From positions 5,579 through 27,765 of the forward strand of contig PLYX01000103.1 in NCBI GenBank assembly GCA_003151895.1: 22,187 nucleotides of DNA. Direction: 5' to 3'. The DNA comes from Solirubrobacterales bacterium. GTDB taxonomy: Bacteria; Actinomycetota; Thermoleophilia; Solirubrobacterales; Solirubrobacteraceae. Shown here piece by piece: positions 14,963-21,827 of the stretch (the first letter of the stretch is position 1; every line of letters begins with the position of its first letter). A program made the position numbers and the translations under genes. The notes beneath the pieces were generated by a model. That model saw only the letters and a list, made by a program, of their open reading frames with translations. It was not told the DNA's origin and made no database searches.

Positions 14963-15910
14963 GTGAAGTTTCGCAAGCTCGGCTCCAGCGGCATCGAGGT
15001 CTCGGAGATCAGCCTCGGCTCATGGCTGACCTACTCGGGTGGTGTGGAGCGCCAACAGGCCGAAGCGTGTGTGAGGACGGCGTTCGAGGAGGGGATCAAC
15101 TTCATCGACACCGCCAACGTCTACGGGCGGGGCGCCTCAGAGGCGCTGCTCGGGGAGGTTCTCTCCGGGTATGACCGTTCCTCCTACGTGCTCGCCACGA
15201 AGGTGTACTTCCAGATGTCCGACACCGACAGGGGTCTGTCGGCGGCGCAGATCCACAAGCAGATCGACGCTTCCCTGGAGCGGTTGCGCACCGATTACGT
15301 AGACCTCTACCAGTGCCACCGCTACGACGACGACACTCCGCTCCAGGAGACGATGCAGGCGCTCACCGAAGTGGTCGAGCAAGGCAAGGCGCGTCATATC
15401 GGCTTCAGCGAGTGGCCGGTGCAGCGGATCGAGGAGTCGCTCGCGCTGGGAGGCGTCGCGCGCTGGGCGTCAAGCCAACCTCAATACTCGATGCTGTGGC
15501 GCCGGCCGGAGGCCGAGGTGATCCCGTTGTGCGAACGCGAGAACATCTCCCAGATCGTGTGGTCCCCGCTCGGCCAGGGAGTGCTCACCGGCAAGTACCG
15601 CCCGGGCGAGCCGCCTCCGGTGGACTCGCGCGCGGCGAGTGACAGCATGAGCGGCTTCATGGACCGCCTGATCCAGGACCCCGTGCTCGAAGCGGTGCAG
15701 CGTTTGCGGCCGGTCGCCGAGGGCGCCGGTCTGACGATGGCGCAACTGGCGCTCGCCTGGGTGCTGCGCCAGTCGAATGTCGCCTCCGCGATCGTGGGCG
15801 CGAGCAGGCCCGAGCAGGTGCGCGCGAACGCGTCCGCCTCCGGAGTGACGCTCGACGCCCAGACGCTCGCCGCCGTGGACGAGGCGCTGGGCGACGTCGT
15901 CGTTCGCTGA
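14963..15910 (+). CDS. Aldo/keto reductase
   Basis: 315 aa from GTG 14963, with GAGGG at 14951-14955 giving 7-nt spacing and overlapping the ATPase stop, so the two are probably co-transcribed. The (beta/alpha)8 AKR fold is indicated by MKFRKLGSSGIEVSEISLGS, FIDTANVYG, ATKVY, DYVDLYQCHR and GFSEW. The catalytic tetrad is complete: D49, Y54, K80, H119. The C-terminal NADPH-binding signature is AIVGASRPEQVRAN. The sequence style (GSWLTYSGGV, SQPQYSMLWR, WSPLGQGVLTGKY) is that of the AKR6/Kv-beta-like group of NADPH-dependent carbonyl reductases. Substrate unknown. Glu is about 19 GAG to 4 GAA by hand count, in contrast with the mce operon. Confidence 0.9.
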   Translation: MKFRKLGSSGIEVSEISLGSWLTYSGGVERQQAEACVRTAFEEGINFIDTANVYGRGASEALLGEVLSGYDRSSYVLATKVYFQMSDTDRGLSAAQIHKQIDASLERLRTDYVDLYQCHRYDDDTPLQETMQALTEVVEQGKARHIGFSEWPVQRIEESLALGGVARWASSQPQYSMLWRRPEAEVIPLCERENISQIVWSPLGQGVLTGKYRPGEPPPVDSRAASDSMSGFMDRLIQDPVLEAVQRLRPVAEGAGLTMAQLALAWVLRQSNVASAIVGASRPEQVRANASASGVTLDAQTLAAVDEALGDVVVR

Positions 15911-15928
15911 GGCTGCGCGCTCCGGTGT

Positions 15929-16495
15929 CTACGCCTGCTTGACGGCGGACACCTCGACGAGGATCTTCACCTTGTCGCTGACCACGAGGTTGCCCGAGCC
16001 GAGCGCCGCGTTGAACTTCATGTCGTAGTCGCTGCGGTTGATCTGCGTGCTGGCCGACACGCCGACGCGGTCGTTGCCCTGGGGGTCGGTCTCGGCGCCC
16101 TCGAACACCGCCTTCAGCGTGACGGGCCGCGTGACCCCGTGGATCGTGAGGTCCGCGTCGATCTCGAACTCGTCGTCGTCGAGCGGGCGGATCGCGGTCG
16201 ACTGGAACGCGATCCGCGGAAAGCGCTCGACCTCGAAGAAGTCGGCTGAGCGCAGGTGCTCGTCGCGCTGGGGCTCGCGCGTGTCGACGCTCGCGACATC
16301 GACCGTGCCGTAGGCGCGGGCGCCGTCGGCGTCGACCTCGACGGTCCCCTCGAACTCGTTGAACTGACCCTTGACCGTTGCGATGCCGAGGTGCTTGACG
16401 TGGAACTCGACACTGGAGTGGACCGGATCGACCTTCCAGGTGCCGGTGGGGAGGGTGGTTGCTACTGGGGCGGGTGCGACGGAGGTGGCGGACAT
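15929..16495 (-). CDS. YceI family (lipocalin-like) protein
   Basis: 188 aa. Start ATG 16495 has AAAGGAG (complement of 16501-16507) upstream. YceI hallmarks are in order: GTWKVDPVHSSVEFHVKHLG, VKGQFNEFEGTVEV, SVDTREPQRDEHLRSADFF, FPRIAFQST, LTIHGVTRPVTL, and a C-terminal NRSDYDMKFN. YceI proteins are beta-barrels that bind isoprenoid or amphiphilic ligands such as polyprenoids. There is no signal peptide: the Ala/Pro-rich N-terminus (SATSVAPAPVATTLP) has no hydrophobic core, so this copy is probably cytoplasmic. It is convergent with the aldo/keto reductase (18 nt apart) and has its own promoter with an operator-like repeat. Confidence 0.92.
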   Translation of the reverse strand: MSATSVAPAPVATTLPTGTWKVDPVHSSVEFHVKHLGIATVKGQFNEFEGTVEVDADGARAYGTVDVASVDTREPQRDEHLRSADFFEVERFPRIAFQSTAIRPLDDDEFEIDADLTIHGVTRPVTLKAVFEGAETDPQGNDRVGVSASTQINRSDYDMKFNAALGSGNLVVSDKVKILVEVSAVKQA

Positions 16496-16537
16496 TGGAT
16501 CTCCTTTGGTGGCGTCAGGGGCCGTAACCCCAAAAGT

Positions 16538-16560
16538 AGTTGTCTACGCAACTTATAGCA
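16538..16560 (-). promoter_or_regulatory. yceI promoter (extended -10) with overlapping inverted-repeat operator
   Basis: On the minus strand TGC-TATAAG (complement of 16552-16560) is an extended -10 element; no good -35 is present, as is usual for that class. Immediately downstream AGTTG-N6-CAACT (16538-16553) forms a perfect 5+5 bp inverted repeat that overlaps the -10 by 2 bp and covers the expected start point near 16545. The position suits steric repression, and its form resembles MarR-family operators. The regulator is not identified. Confidence 0.5.
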
Positions 16561-16607
16561 GATGCTTGCACACACAATTACTTGGAGGCAGGCAATCGGT
16601 AGGGCGT

Positions 16608-16663
16608 GATTGACAAGCGGCGATCGACAGGGGCGGATTGACAAGCGTCGGGGCGGATCGACA
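16608..16663. repeat. Four imperfect copies of GAT(T/C)GACA
   Basis: GATTGACA at 16608 and 16636 and GATCGACA at 16622 and 16656; three copies continue as AGCG. Distances are 14, 14 and 20 bp. The region lies between the divergent yceI and HAD genes. Two copies contain a perfect TTGACA (16610-16615, 16638-16643), but no -10 box is suitably spaced for either. Confidence 0.6.
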
Positions 16664-16666
16664 AGC

Positions 16667-16678
16667 GCCGTATACGGC
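16667..16678. promoter_or_regulatory. Perfect 12-bp palindrome upstream of the HAD gene
   Basis: GCCGTATACGGC is a perfect palindrome directly following the last GATCGACA repeat. It could be a dimeric regulator site. No known regulator is assigned. Confidence 0.4.
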
Positions 16679-16742
16679 TCGAGCTCACGAATCGCGCGAA
16701 TGGAGCCTCGGTCGGACCCGCGACGCCGTCGGAGGCGGGACA

Positions 16743-16754
16743 ATGAGCCGATGA
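16743..16754 (+). CDS. Three-codon mini-ORF (MSR-stop) overlapping the HAD start
   Basis: GGAGG at 16731-16735 lies 7 nt before ATG 16743, the ideal distance, but this ATG reads only three codons before TGA 16752-16754. That stop overlaps ATG 16751 of the HAD gene in an ATGA arrangement. The HAD ATG itself is 15 nt from the Shine-Dalgarno. Ribosomes could load at the mini-ORF and restart, or slide to ATG 16751. It could also be coincidental. Confidence 0.3.
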   Translation: MSR

Positions 16755-17440
16755 GCCCAGCAAAGCTGATTCTGTTCGACATCGACGGCACCCTCGTCGA
16801 CACGGGCGGGGCGGGCGCGCGCAGTTGGTCATGGGCCTTCGAGCACTTGTTCGGGCGACCGGTCGACATAGGGCGCTACTCGATGTCCGGCATGACCGAC
16901 CCCGCGATCGCGCGCGCAACGTTCACCCAGGTGATGGAGCGGGAGCCGACGCCCGGCGAGCTCACGCGCCTTGAGGCCAGCTATCAGGCGGTGCTCCCCG
17001 ACTACGTCGCCTCCTCGCAGGACTATCGCGTGCTCGCAGGCGTGAAGGAGCTGCTCGAGCGACTCACCGGCGCGGGGCTCCTGCTGGGGCTCACCACCGG
17101 CGGCCTGGAGGCCGCCGCACACGCCAAGCTCGGGCGCGGACGCCTCAACCACTTCTTCCTCGTCGGCGGCTACGGTTCCGATTCAGAGGACCGTGTCGCG
17201 CTCACCCGGACGGCGATCGAGCGTGGCGAGCGCCTGCTCGATCATCCACTCGACCTCGGTGAGGTGATCGTCGTGGGGGACACTCCGCTCGACGTCGCCG
17301 CCGCCGAGGGCGTCGGCGCGGTGTCGGTCGGAGTCGCGAGCGGGCGATACGGGGTCGACGAGCTCAGCGCAGCCGGAGCCGATCACGTGCTTGCCTCGCT
17401 GGTCGACCCGTTCCCGGGTGTGTCGTCAAGTCAGACGTAA
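16751..17440 (+). CDS. HAD superfamily hydrolase (phosphoglycolate phosphatase-like)
   Basis: 229 aa from ATG 16751. Upstream in-frame starts (TTG 16610, ATG 16700) lack a ribosome site and would add a basic low-complexity leader before the conserved first strand. Motif I is LILFDIDGTLVDT with nucleophile D10 and acid D12; motif II is LGLTTGG; a Lys follows in HAKLGRG; motif IV is VVGDTPLDV. A helical cap lies between residues about 18 and 90. The family removes phosphate from small molecules in the cytoplasm through an aspartyl-phosphate intermediate with Mg2+. GDTPLD and the general layout resemble Gph/PGP-type members, but the substrate is not certain. It is divergent from yceI across a repeat-rich 255-bp spacer. 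Confidence 0.88.
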   Translation: MSPAKLILFDIDGTLVDTGGAGARSWSWAFEHLFGRPVDIGRYSMSGMTDPAIARATFTQVMEREPTPGELTRLEASYQAVLPDYVASSQDYRVLAGVKELLERLTGAGLLLGLTTGGLEAAAHAKLGRGRLNHFFLVGGYGSDSEDRVALTRTAIERGERLLDHPLDLGEVIVVGDTPLDVAAAEGVGAVSVGVASGRYGVDELSAAGADHVLASLVDPFPGVSSSQT

Positions 17441-17467
17441 GAGCTCCTATATGCGAGAGTGGACGCC

Positions 17468-17743
17468 ATGACCATCACCATCGCCGGCATCCCGTTCGAC
17501 CACCACCACTACGATGAGCGCGGCGACGTACTTTATCTCAACGTCGGCGAACCGCGCCCGGCAGTCCGCGGCCTCGAGACGCCGGACGGACACGCGATCC
17601 ACTATGACGAGTCGGGCGCCGTCATCGGTCTGACCCTACTCAATGTCCGCCACACGCTCGAAAAAGACGGCAGGCTCACGCTGACACTGCCACCCGAGCA
17701 TCTCGAGGCCGACGCGCTACAGCCGATTCTCGCTGCGGCCTGA
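17468..17743 (+). CDS. DUF2283 domain small protein
   Basis: 91 aa from ATG 17468; GTG 17459 in frame (94 aa) is an alternative. The ATG has only a partial ribosome site (GAGAGTGG, 17456-17462). The pattern HYDERGDVLYLNVGEP, then a DGHAIHYDESGAVIGLTLLN segment, matches DUF2283, a small beta-rich domain of unknown function often seen as a stand-alone protein. The segment TLEKDGRLTLTLPPEHL closes the domain. No catalytic or metal motif is evident beyond an HHHYD near the start. It follows the HAD gene by 27 nt and may be expressed with it, though a TATATG at 17448-17453 could serve as a separate -10 box. Confidence 0.8.
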   Translation: MTITIAGIPFDHHHYDERGDVLYLNVGEPRPAVRGLETPDGHAIHYDESGAVIGLTLLNVRHTLEKDGRLTLTLPPEHLEADALQPILAAA

Positions 17744-17816
17744 CGCTTCGCGCGATTTCAGCAGAGACGTCGACCTCTGAGGTTCGCGCCGGGCCGGGGT
17801 TTAGCGTTTGCGAGCC

Positions 17817-19100
17817 GTGGCTCAATCGACCGAAACGCAGACCGAGAGCGCCATGTCCGTCGCGCAGGTGGCTGGCCGGATCGACGGCGCCCTGCGGCGG
17901 CTCGGCGACGGGTGGATCGAGGGGGAGGTCACGTCGATCAGCGTGCACCGCTCCTCCGGACACGCGTATCTCACGCTCGCCGACGAGTCAGCGAGTCTCG
18001 ACGCGTGCGTCTGGCGCGGGCGGGTTCAGCGTTGCCAACCGCTGCCAGCGCAGGGCGATCTCGTCCAGGCCCACTACGAGCGCGTCGACTTCTATGCACC
18101 GCGTGGCGCCACGAAGCTGATTCTCGACCACGTTCGCCCGACCGGCGACGGCGAGCTGTTGCGTCGTCGTGCCGAGACGCTGCGCCGGCTGCAGGCCGAC
18201 GGCCTGTGCGATCCCGACCGGCGCAAGCCATTGCCGGCGTTCCCGCGCCGCGTCGGGGTGATCGCCGCCCTGGGCGACGCCAACATCGACGTGATCCAGG
18301 CGCTGCACCGGCGCTTTCCGCCGCAGGACGTCGTCTTCTGCGCGGCCTCCGTCCAGGGCGTGCATGCTGTCGGCTCGGTCATCGACGCGCTCGGACGCCT
18401 GCAGTCCACGGAGGGCGTGGACGTGATTGTGATCGCCCGCGGCGGTGGCTCGACAGCAGACCTGCTCGCGTTCGACGACGAGCGACTATGCCGGGCGATC
18501 TTCGCCTGCGCGGTCCCGGTGATAACGAGCATCGGCCACACCAAGGACCGTCCCAACTGCGACCACGTCGCGGCCGCCTTCGCGCCGGTTCCGGCGAAGG
18601 CAGCAGAGCTTGCGGTCCGACACTCCGCCGCCGACCTGCTCGAGGAGCTCGAGCGCCACCGGGTGGCGCTCGGTCGTGTGCTGGACCGTCCGCGACTGAT
18701 GGTGGAGCGGATGGGGGAGCTGCTGCAGGCTTCCCGCTCACGCGTCACGCGCAAGCGCCTCGACCTGATCGCCGCTTTGGATCGCCGCTCCGCGGAAGCG
18801 ATGCGCGAGTTGCGCCGGCGCATGGCCACGCAGCGTCAAGCCGTCGATCGCGACACGAGCCGGCTTGGCCCCGCCGCCGAACGCGTGCTCGCGCGCCACA
18901 TTGAGCGGATGGCGGCGCTCGGTGCGGTTATCGACGCGAAGGACTTCCGCCGGCGCGGCTGGGTGATGGCGAGCGACGGCGACGGCCACGCCGTCAAGCG
19001 CGTTGCCGACCTGCATCCCGCCGACACCGTTGGATTGAGCTTCGCCGACGGCGAGGCCACCGCCACGATCACCGACATCAAGCAAGGGGAGCAACCGTGA
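17817..19100 (+). CDS. xseA: Exodeoxyribonuclease VII large subunit
   Basis: 427 aa from GTG 17817; TTG 17808 and ATG 17853 are in-frame alternatives, the latter beginning exactly at the conserved SVAQVAGRIDG. The N-terminal OB-fold (to about residue 105: WIEGEVTSI, GHAYLTLAD) binds single-stranded DNA. The catalytic domain has RVGVIAALGDANIDVIQ, VQGVHAVGSV, IARGGGSTADLLAFDDE and SIGHTKDRPNCDHVAAAFAP. The Asp, Arg, His and Asp reported as essential in E. coli XseA have counterparts here (D in DANID, R of ARGGGS, H and D of GHTKD), although the usual GHExD glutamate is replaced by Thr. A long basic coiled-coil follows, then a C-terminal beta segment (GWVMASDGDGHAVKRVADL). With XseB it degrades single-stranded DNA from both ends in repair. 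No Shine-Dalgarno is seen; TAGCGT at 17802-17807 could give a leaderless mRNA starting near the GTG. Confidence 0.9.
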   Translation: MAQSTETQTESAMSVAQVAGRIDGALRRLGDGWIEGEVTSISVHRSSGHAYLTLADESASLDACVWRGRVQRCQPLPAQGDLVQAHYERVDFYAPRGATKLILDHVRPTGDGELLRRRAETLRRLQADGLCDPDRRKPLPAFPRRVGVIAALGDANIDVIQALHRRFPPQDVVFCAASVQGVHAVGSVIDALGRLQSTEGVDVIVIARGGGSTADLLAFDDERLCRAIFACAVPVITSIGHTKDRPNCDHVAAAFAPVPAKAAELAVRHSAADLLEELERHRVALGRVLDRPRLMVERMGELLQASRSRVTRKRLDLIAALDRRSAEAMRELRRRMATQRQAVDRDTSRLGPAAERVLARHIERMAALGAVIDAKDFRRRGWVMASDGDGHAVKRVADLHPADTVGLSFADGEATATITDIKQGEQP

Positions 19101-19477
19101 ACGACACAGCACAGTCGCAGGCGATCATATTCGAGCCGACCGACGATCTGGAGTTGCGCGCGGAGCGTGGAGCGGGCAGTGGGGGAGAGGCAGGTCGGGG
19201 AGGGCGCAGTCAGGGAAAGGACTCACAGGCGCCTGAGCCGATCACGTTCGAGCAGGGCTACGAGGAGCTGAAGAGCATCGTCGCCCGTCTCGACGATCCC
19301 GAGTTGCCCATCCACGAGATGTTCGAGGGCTTCCGCCGCGGCAAGGGCCTGGAGAAGACTTTGCGCGCCTACCTGCATGAGCGCGAGGGCGAGCTCGCCG
19401 AGCTCGAAGAGGGCAACAATCTCGCCGAGTTCGAGATCGTCGCGCCCTCGAACGGCAGGAATACAGCCGCCGGCTAA
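19097..19477 (+). CDS. xseB: Exodeoxyribonuclease VII small subunit, with N-terminal extension
   Basis: 126 aa from GTG 19097, overlapping the xseA stop by 4 nt (GTGA) with AAGGGGAG upstream, so translation is coupled. The XseB helical hairpin is at about 49-105: ITFEQGYEELKSIVARLDD, PELPIHEMFEGFRRGKGLEK, then LRAYLHEREGELAELEEG. XseB is usually about 80 aa; here a Gly/Arg/Ser-rich, probably disordered segment of about 47 residues precedes the domain. XseB chains decorate the XseA coiled coil to form active exonuclease VII. The stop TAA (19475-19477) shares bases with the stop of the convergent thioesterase gene. Confidence 0.88.
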   Translation: MNDTAQSQAIIFEPTDDLELRAERGAGSGGEAGRGGRSQGKDSQAPEPITFEQGYEELKSIVARLDDPELPIHEMFEGFRRGKGLEKTLRAYLHEREGELAELEEGNNLAEFEIVAPSNGRNTAAG

Positions 19478-20319
19478 CGTCGCTGGACGACGAGCACCTG
19501 GGTTGCCCGGCCGACCGGTCCCTGCTCGTCGTGGATCACACTCTCGGCCCACCCGATCCCGTCCGGGTGAAGCAGGGTGCGCGCCTGCAGCGCGACCCAC
19601 TCTCCCTCGGGACGGCGGTTCAGCGAGATCGTCAGGTCTGCGTTGATGAACAGGTACTCCTCGAACGGCAGCACCGCCGCCACTCCGTTGCCGAAGTCCG
19701 AGGTCGCCACCACGCGCGCGATCGGCGTGAGCGGCTCATCCGGCAGGAGTGGGTGACGCAGCCGCATCCACACCGTCGCCGCGCCGCTCGGAATGTGGTT
19801 GGCCGACGTGTCCTGCTCCGGTAGCTCGCCCGCCAAGGGCTGTCCGCTCAAGAAGCGCATCTCCATCGCGCTGGCGGCGAAGCTCTTGCGCTCGGCGTCG
19901 TCAAGCGCGAAGTGCACATGCTGCCCATCCTGTGGAGCCGCGATCGCATCGGGGCCGGCGGCCTTGACCTGCGCGACTGCCAGCTCCGGCAGCTCCTCGG
20001 GCACCGCCAAGATGCGCAGCGCCGCGGCACGACACACAGTCACGCCGTCGGCGCTGAGCTCGCCCTCCAGCGCCTGCACCCGGCGTCCCGGCCGTGATAT
20101 GCGGGTGCTGAGCTCAAGCGGCGCCATCGGCACCGGGCGCAGGAATTCGAACGACAACCGCGCGAACGGCAGTCCGGCGCCCGGCTCCATCCGCTCGAAC
20201 ACGGCGGCGATAAGGGCCGCGGGCGCACCGCCGTGCAATGTCCGTGGGTCCCACGGGCCGCGGGCGTGCTCGGTCGGTACGAACAGCTCGCCGTCGGCGA
20301 GGAAGATGCTGTCGGTCAT
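19474..20319 (-). CDS. Acyl-CoA thioesterase family protein (double hotdog, TesB/4HBT_3-like)
   Basis: 281 aa from ATG 20319 (MTDSIFLADGELF); a TTG at 20352 would add 11 residues with no ribosome site. The N-terminal hotdog domain has ARGPWDPRTLHGGAPAALI and FARLSFEFLRPVPMAPLEL. The C-terminal hotdog has MRLRHPLLPDEPLTPIARVV, FINADLTISLNRRPEGEWV, and GWAESVIHDEQGPVGRATQV. This matches TesB-like proteins that hydrolyse acyl-CoA to fatty acid and CoA. Substrate length is unknown. The gene lacks a Shine-Dalgarno; TACGAT (complement of 20330-20335) lies 10 nt upstream, so the mRNA may be almost leaderless. It overlaps xseB tail to tail by 4 bp. Confidence 0.85.
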   Translation of the reverse strand: MTDSIFLADGELFVPTEHARGPWDPRTLHGGAPAALIAAVFERMEPGAGLPFARLSFEFLRPVPMAPLELSTRISRPGRRVQALEGELSADGVTVCRAAALRILAVPEELPELAVAQVKAAGPDAIAAPQDGQHVHFALDDAERKSFAASAMEMRFLSGQPLAGELPEQDTSANHIPSGAATVWMRLRHPLLPDEPLTPIARVVATSDFGNGVAAVLPFEEYLFINADLTISLNRRPEGEWVALQARTLLHPDGIGWAESVIHDEQGPVGRATQVLVVQRR

Positions 20320-20356
20320 CGGGGGCGGGATCGTATTTGGAAGATGCCCCAAGGGT

Positions 20357-20377
20357 CCCGCGGACTCTTCCCACGGG
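20357..20377 (-). terminator. Weak hairpin between the MBL gene and the thioesterase gene
   Basis: In minus-strand RNA CCCGUGG (complement of 20371-20377) pairs with CCGCGGG (complement of 20357-20363), seven pairs including one G-U, around a 7-nt loop, 12 nt after the MBL stop. There is no U-run, so termination is uncertain, but the hairpin is in the right place to end the MBL/ABC transcript. Confidence 0.3.
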
Positions 20378-20389
20378 GGTTCGGCCTCT

Positions 20390-21058
20390 TCAGTTGGGCA
20401 GCTGCGCGGCGAAGTCGGCGAGCTTGTCGGGATCGCGCAGCGGGGCGCCGTGGCCGAAGCACGTGAGCGCCGGGCGCAAGGCCGCGAGCCTGCGTGCGGA
20501 GGCGCGGTTGCGGGCCGGGTCGGTCGTGAACAGCGCCGGCGGTTGGTGGAGTCCTGGGATGCCCGTCATCACGTTCATGTTGTTGAGCACATCCCCGAGG
20601 ATCAGCACGCGATCGGACTCGCGCCAGAAGGACACGTGCCCGCGCGTGTGGCCCGGCGTGTCGAGCACGGTGAAGCCCGCCACCTCGTCACCCTCGAGCA
20701 ACACCCTCGACACGGCATGGGGAGGCCCGATCCACCAGCGCTCCTGGGCACGCTGCAACCAGCGAGGAGCCTTCGGACTCGCGACGCTGCCCGCCGTCTC
20801 CATCGCCGGGACGTCGTCCTGGCCGCACCACAGCGGGACGCCGAGCCGCTCGCACACGATGTGGCTGCAACCCTGATGATCGGGGTGTACATGGGTGAGG
20901 GCATGAGCGGCGATCGTCCGGCCCGCGATCTGCTTGAAGATGCGTTTCTCTGCCTGCCTGGTGGCCGCGTCGATCAGCACGTCGCCCATCACGTACACGT
21001 TGATCGCGTTCGGTGGGAACCCCTTCAGCATGTACACGTCCTCGGCCAGTTGCTTCAT
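20390..21058 (-). CDS. Metallo-beta-lactamase fold hydrolase
   Basis: 222 aa from ATG 21058 (MKQLAEDVYMLKG), preceded by AAGGGAGAG; an earlier in-frame start would run into the permease gene. Metal ligands are present in order: THVHPDHQG (HxHxDH), TPGHTRGH, the bridging Asp in LILGDVLNN, and the final His in CFGHGAPL. This is the standard dinuclear Zn/Fe site of glyoxalase II-like MBL hydrolases. Substrate not known; candidates include thioesters and lactones, in line with the neighbouring thioesterase, but that is inference. It is 19 nt downstream of the ABC-2 permease and therefore probably in the same operon. Confidence 0.88.
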   Translation of the reverse strand: MKQLAEDVYMLKGFPPNAINVYVMGDVLIDAATRQAEKRIFKQIAGRTIAAHALTHVHPDHQGCSHIVCERLGVPLWCGQDDVPAMETAGSVASPKAPRWLQRAQERWWIGPPHAVSRVLLEGDEVAGFTVLDTPGHTRGHVSFWRESDRVLILGDVLNNMNVMTGIPGLHQPPALFTTDPARNRASARRLAALRPALTCFGHGAPLRDPDKLADFAAQLPN

Positions 21059-21077
21059 TGCTCTCCCTTCTCGCGGG

Positions 21078-21827
21078 TCAGTCCCGCGATTGCTCCCATG
21101 AGAACCCGCGTATGGCGAAGTACACACCAAAGGCGCCCCACAGTCCGATCACCGCGAGCGCGGACAGGTTCGCGCCAAGCCCCGCGCCGGTCACCATCGC
21201 GCCTGAGAGCCCGTCGATCAAGGGCTTCAATGGCAACGCTTCGGCGATGTGGCGCACGAACGCGGGTGCGCTGTTGGAGTCGAAAACGTAGAAGGACACG
21301 AACACGACCGGCAGGAAGATCGCGTTGACATACGCCGCGGTTGACTCGAAGTTGGGGATCACATGCGCGAAGGCCACGCCGAGCGCGGCGAAGCACACGA
21401 CTCCCACCACCACGAACACGACCAGCTCGGCCCAGTCCACAGGCCAGCCGAGCCCGAAGAGCAGCTTGCCGGCGATTGTGATGATCGCGATCTGCATCGC
21501 CGTGTTCGTGACCGCGTTGGCCGCCACTCCGCCGAAGTAGGAGATCGTCGGCAACGGCGTGCCTCTGATGCGCTTGAGCACGCCACGCTCGCGCAAGAAG
21601 ACGATGTTGTAGGCGAGGGCGGTGAACGTGGTCGACATCACGCTCATGCCCGCGATCGCGGGGACGAGCAGGTTCAGGTCGTGCTGCTTGCCGTGCAGAA
21701 TGACCCCGCCCGCGGCGAGAAACAGCAGGGGCAGCGCGAAGTTGAAGAACGCTGCGCTCGGGTTGCGCCAGAACATGCGCCGCTCCAACCGGTACTGGCG
21801 CCACGTCAGGACGACCGCGTCAGACAT
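21078..21827 (-). CDS. ABC-2 type transporter permease
   Basis: 249 aa from ATG 21827, overlapping the ATPase stop by 8 nt. About six membrane segments are visible: AAFFNFALPLLFLAAGGVIL, LLVPAIAGMSVMSTTFTALA, the VTNTAMQIAIITIAG region, LVVFVVVGVVCFAALGVAF, NAIFLPVVFVSFYVF and LSALAVIGLWGAFGVYFAI. The cytoplasmic loop after the second segment, FLRERGVLKRIRGTPLP, is the classic ABC-2 motif that contacts the ATPase. It forms the membrane part of an exporter, presumably as a homodimer; drugs, lipids or polysaccharides are typical substrates and none is indicated here. Confidence 0.9.
   Translation of the reverse strand: MSDAVVLTWRQYRLERRMFWRNPSAAFFNFALPLLFLAAGGVILHGKQHDLNLLVPAIAGMSVMSTTFTALAYNIVFLRERGVLKRIRGTPLPTISYFGGVAANAVTNTAMQIAIITIAGKLLFGLGWPVDWAELVVFVVVGVVCFAALGVAFAHVIPNFESTAAYVNAIFLPVVFVSFYVFDSNSAPAFVRHIAEALPLKPLIDGLSGAMVTGAGLGANLSALAVIGLWGAFGVYFAIRGFSWEQSRD

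Noticed and set aside
13867..14994. 375-aa minus-strand open frame opposite the ATPase
   Set aside because: The + strand has complete ABC motifs; the antisense product is His/Arg/Ala-rich with no recognisable domain and overlaps the tetR start.
16638..16676. TTGACA at 16638 paired with TATACG at 16671 as a HAD promoter
   Set aside because: The spacing is 27 nt, too long for a sigma70-type promoter.
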